Below are positions 61,541-64,000 of a stretch of DNA of 64,000 bases, piece after piece. The position numbers were made by a program, and so were the translations under genes. Numbering within the stretch: the stretch's first letter is position 1; each line of letters begins with the position of its first letter. The DNA is taken from the NCBI RefSeq assembly GCF_019218295.1, contig NZ_JAHUZF010000006.1:372001-436000 (forward strand). Direction: 5' to 3'. This DNA comes from Maritimibacter sp. DP1N21-5. GTDB taxonomy: Bacteria; Pseudomonadota; Alphaproteobacteria; Rhodobacterales; Rhodobacteraceae. The notes under the pieces were generated by a model. The model saw only the letters and a list, made by a program, of their open reading frames with translations. It was not told where the DNA came from and did not search any database.

Positions 61541-62952
61541 GGGAGCAGCGCCTTCAGCCGGTGGAGCGCAATTCGCTCGACCTGTCGGCAGGCTTCGGAA
61601 AACTCGGTCTCGGTGTCGTTGTCCACGCGACGGCGGAAGGCGTTGAGGATCCCCTGCTTGTCGTGGTCGCGCACCGCGATGATGAACGGAAAGCCGTGTT
61701 TTTCGACATAGGCAGTGTTGAGCCGGGTGAAGGCGTCGTGCTCCTCGACGGTGAGCGCATCGAGCCCGGCGGAGGCCTGTTCCTCGGTCGATTCGGCCGT
61801 GAGCCGCTTGGCGGCGGCGAGCTTGCCGGCGAGGTCGGGGTGGGCGGTGAGAACGCCCAGACGCTCGTCGTGGGAGGCGGCGCGGAACTGCCGGGTGAGC
61901 GCGGCGTGGAGGCCAATCGCGCTGTCGTGGGCGGGGCCTATCTCGGCCTCCCACGCGCGTTCGGCGATCCAGGGGGAATGTTCGAAAATCGACCCGAACT
62001 TCGCCACGAAGGCAGGCTTGTCCAGCGCGGATGGTGCGATAAGTCCAGCAGGCGGATGGGTCGCCGCCCAATGTTCGGCGATGTCGATCCGGCGCGGGGT
62101 CCAGACGCCCTCGAAGCTCTGGATGTAGTCGATGAAGCGTTTGAGCCCCATGACCCGCCCCGGCCTGCCGACGAGGCGGCAGTGAAGACCGACCGACATC
62201 ATCTTGGGCGAGCCCTCCAGCCCCTCGGCGTAGAGCGCGTCGAAGCTGTCCTTGAGGTATTGGTAGAAATGCTCGCCGGTGTTGAAGCCCTGCGCGGTTG
62301 CGAAGCGCATGTCGTTGGCGTCCATGGTGTAAGGGATGACGAGCTGGTCGCGCGCGCCCACCTTCAGCCAATAGGGCAGGTCGTCGTCCACGGTGTCCGA
62401 GACATAATCGAGCGTGCCCATCTCGGCGGCGATGCGGATCGTGTTCATAGAACAACGCCCGGTGTACCAGCCGCGCGGCGGGGTGCCGGTGACGAGCGTG
62501 TGGAGGCGGTAAGCCTCGTCCATCGCAGCGCGTTCGTCGGCCTCGGGCATGTCCTTGTGTTCGACCCACTTGAAGCCATGCGAGGCGATCTCCCAATCGG
62601 CGTCCAGCATCGCGGCGACCTGTTCGGGCGAGCGGGCGAGCGCGGTCGTCACGCCATAGACCGTGGGCTTGATCCCCGCCCGTGTGAACAGGCGGTGGAG
62701 CCGCCAGAACCCGGCCCGCGCGCCGTAGTCATAGACCGATTCCATGTTCCAGTGCCGCTGGTCCGGCCAGGGGGCGGCGCCGACGATTTCCGACAGGAAG
62801 GCCTCGGAGGCGGCGTCGCCATGCAGGATGTTGTTCTCGCCGCCCTCTTCGTAGTTCACAACGAACTGCACCGCGATCCGCGCCCCGCCGGGCCATTGTG
62901 GATCGGGAGGGTTCGCTCCATAGCCACGGAGGTTGCGCGGGTATCTGTTCAT
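61537..62952 (-). CDS. puuE: Fused allantoinase (PuuE) and OHCU decarboxylase (UraD)
   Basis: 471 residues from ATG 62952. The first ~300 residues are the polysaccharide-deacetylase-like allantoinase PuuE: MNRYPRNLRGYGANPPDPQW, then VVNYEEGGENNILHGD, DWEIASHGFKWVEH and SVGLHCRLVGRPGR. Residues about 310-471 are 2-oxo-4-hydroxy-4-carboxy-5-ureidoimidazoline decarboxylase: FGSIFEHSPWIAERAW and the diagnostic HGFPFIIAVR. One polypeptide thus catalyses decarboxylation of OHCU to (S)-allantoin and its hydrolysis to allantoate. It overlaps allA by 4 bases and diverges from uraH. Confidence 0.93.
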   Translation of the reverse strand: MNRYPRNLRGYGANPPDPQWPGGARIAVQFVVNYEEGGENNILHGDAASEAFLSEIVGAAPWPDQRHWNMESVYDYGARAGFWRLHRLFTRAGIKPTVYGVTTALARSPEQVAAMLDADWEIASHGFKWVEHKDMPEADERAAMDEAYRLHTLVTGTPPRGWYTGRCSMNTIRIAAEMGTLDYVSDTVDDDLPYWLKVGARDQLVIPYTMDANDMRFATAQGFNTGEHFYQYLKDSFDALYAEGLEGSPKMMSVGLHCRLVGRPGRVMGLKRFIDYIQSFEGVWTPRRIDIAEHWAATHPPAGLIAPSALDKPAFVAKFGSIFEHSPWIAERAWEAEIGPAHDSAIGLHAALTRQFRAASHDERLGVLTAHPDLAGKLAAAKRLTAESTEEQASAGLDALTVEEHDAFTRLNTAYVEKHGFPFIIAVRDHDKQGILNAFRRRVDNDTETEFSEACRQVERIALHRLKALLP

Positions 62953-63137
62953 GCTCTGCCCTTCATCGGTCCTGGTCGCTCGCGGATTGCCCAAGCGAAA
63001 GGCAAAATCCGCATCAAGGAGTAAGCGCTTGTGAATGCTTTGGAAACGGTTTTCACTCAGGCGCAGGGACCGGCCATGATCCGGGCCGGGACGAATGAAC
63101 ATAGACATGGGCATTCAAGGGACAGGATGACCAGACA
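62953..63137. promoter_or_regulatory. Divergent puuE/uraH control region
   Basis: The 185-base gap drives puuE-allA leftwards and uraH-puuD rightwards. An imperfect dyad GGAAACGGTTTTC sits near 63040-63052, within GTGAA...TTTCAC, reminiscent of LacI/GntR-type operators. No regulator gene is adjacent, so this is only a candidate. Confidence 0.35.
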
Positions 63138-63491
63138 ATGAGCGGATATCTGACGACACATGTGCTCGACACCGCGCGGGGCTGCCCGGCGGCGGGCTTG
63201 CGCATCGACCTTTTCCGGCTGGTCGGCGAGGCGCGCAGTCATGTGCGCAGCCTCGTCACCAATGCGGACGGACGCACCGACGAGCCGATCCTGCCGAAAC
63301 CGGACTTCGAGCCGGGCACCTATGAGCTTCTGTTTCACGCAGGCGCCTATCTCGATGCGAGCGGGGTCGCCCCGGAGGAGCCCCGCTTCCTCGACGTGAT
63401 CCCGATCCGTTTCGGCATGTCGGAGGAGAGCCACTATCACGTGCCGCTGCTGCTTTCGCCCTTCGGGTTCTCCACCTATCGCGGGAGCTAG
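63138..63491 (+). CDS. uraH: 5-hydroxyisourate hydrolase
   Basis: 117 residues, transthyretin-related protein. N-terminal [14 protein letters not shown] contains the catalytic His, the middle has the conserved Arg (RSHVRS), and the protein ends in the diagnostic YRGS tetrapeptide (114-117). It converts 5-hydroxyisourate to OHCU, the substrate of the UraD half of the divergently encoded fusion. There is no periplasmic signal, so it acts in the cytoplasm. puuD begins 4 bases after its stop. Confidence 0.95.
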   Translation: MSGYLTTHVLDTARGCPAAGLRIDLFRLVGEARSHVRSLVTNADGRTDEPILPKPDFEPGTYELLFHAGAYLDASGVAPEEPRFLDVIPIRFGMSEESHYHVPLLLSPFGFSTYRGS

Positions 63492-63495
63492 AGCG

Positions 63496-64000
63496 ATGCT
63501 GATGACCATCTTCCTCGACTGGCTCGAACTGGCGGTGCGCTGGACCCATGTGATCACAGCCATCGCCTGGATCGGATCGTCGTTCTATTTCATCGCTCTG
63601 GACCTCGGGCTGCGGCCGGCCCGCGATGCCGACAAGGGCGTGGGGGGCGAGGCCTGGCAGGTGCATGGCGGCGGGTTCTACTTCATCCAGAAGTATCTGG
63701 TGAGCCCGGCGCGGATGCCCGATGAACTGACCTGGTTCAAATGGGAGAGCTATGCGACCTGGCTCTCGGGCGCGGCACTTCTCATGCTCGTTTATTGGGT
63801 CGGGGGCGAGATGTATCTCGTCGACCAGCACAAAATGGAAATGCCGCTCTGGCTGGGCATCGTGATTTCGGCCGCCTCGCTGACCGTTGGCTGGCTGGTC
63901 TACGACCGGCTCTGCAAATCGGGACTGGCGGAGAAGCCGACGCTGCTCATGGTGCTTCTGTTCCTGCTCCTCATGGCGATGGGCTGGGGCTACAATCAGA
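63496..64000 (+). CDS. puuD: Membrane urate hydroxylase PuuD (3' end beyond window)
   Basis: 168 residues visible. The N-terminus MLMTIFLDWLELAVRWTHVI, then AIAWIGSSFYFIALD, and VHGGGFYFIQKY match PuuD (urate oxidase, DUF989), an integral membrane enzyme usually ending in a cytochrome c domain. At least four helices are visible before the edge. It oxidises urate to 5-hydroxyisourate, passing electrons to the respiratory chain. An ATG at 63502 is an alternative start. It forms an operon with uraH; the cytochrome domain would lie outside the window. Confidence 0.92.
   Translation, partial: MLMTIFLDWLELAVRWTHVITAIAWIGSSFYFIALDLGLRPARDADKGVGGEAWQVHGGGFYFIQKYLVSPARMPDELTWFKWESYATWLSGAALLMLVYWVGGEMYLVDQHKMEMPLWLGIVISAASLTVGWLVYDRLCKSGLAEKPTLLMVLLFLLLMAMGWGYNQ

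Overview
The window is a GC-rich, gene-dense stretch of an alphaproteobacterial chromosome. Several features point to Rhodobacterales (Roseobacter/Rhodobacter-like): a tad locus with Flp pilins carrying GAVTVDW, an OmpA-type lipoprotein inside that locus, a PuuE-UraD fusion, DUF983 and DUF3572 genes, a PleD-like cyclase and Rhodobacterales-style codon use. There is no phage, CRISPR array, insertion sequence or rRNA. It reads as core chromosome with several metabolic and surface islands. Both ends cut genes: recJ on the left and puuD on the right.

Layout. (1) 1-1770: 3' part of recJ, then tRNA-Glu. (2) 2056-8817: a three-gene transglutaminase/DUF2126, ATP-grasp/alpha-E and transglutaminase cluster, probably an uncharacterised peptide-modifying system. 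(3) 8971-23837: a regulatory trio (LuxR-type response regulator, FIST protein, soluble hybrid histidine kinase) next to a periplasmic quinoprotein module: NosR-like flavo-iron-sulfur membrane protein, ApbE, a XoxJ/PedG-like binding protein, a PedF/XoxG-like cytochrome c, an orphan ABC binding protein, a YVTN propeller, a small acidic secreted protein, a Sel1 protein, a second cytochrome c and a PQQ alcohol dehydrogenase with the DxD signature of lanthanide enzymes. Copies of one short motif (GACCAAAG/CTTTGGTC, often with a nearby ATGG) lie upstream of most of these genes. (4) 23914-28120: a degenerate H-NOX protein coupled to a diguanylate cyclase, a HAD phosphatase, DUF3572 and a PleD-like cyclase. 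(5) 28143-30446: ECF sigma factor, putative anti-sigma factor, Metal_resist protein and an EF-hand protein. (6) 30677-38201: DUF983, NUDIX, ligase-associated DEXH helicase, DUF4405, an AAA+ ATPase and a GT-C-like membrane protein. (7) 38244-49366, minus strand: tad/Flp pilus locus from two flp genes to the prepilin peptidase. (8) 49724-55290: lytic transglycosylase, then HAD-UbiA, DprE2-like, DprE1-like and a YbhN-type membrane protein, together resembling a polyprenyl-phosphate pentofuranose pathway. (9) 55538-64000: purine/ureide catabolism (allE, allA, puuE-uraD, uraH, puuD) interrupted by glpD and a two-subunit periplasmic molybdenum hydroxylase.

How they may work together. The quinoprotein module should oxidise alcohols in the periplasm and pass electrons to the small cytochromes c. 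The NosR-like protein and its maturase ApbE may add a membrane electron route. The adjacent kinase/regulator pair is the natural candidate to control the module through the shared motif. The pentofuranose-lipid genes and the GT-C-like protein flank the pilus locus and might supply a surface sugar; that link is inference only. The ureide genes convert urate through hydroxyisourate, OHCU and allantoin towards glyoxylate and urea. Allantoate amidohydrolase is not in the window.
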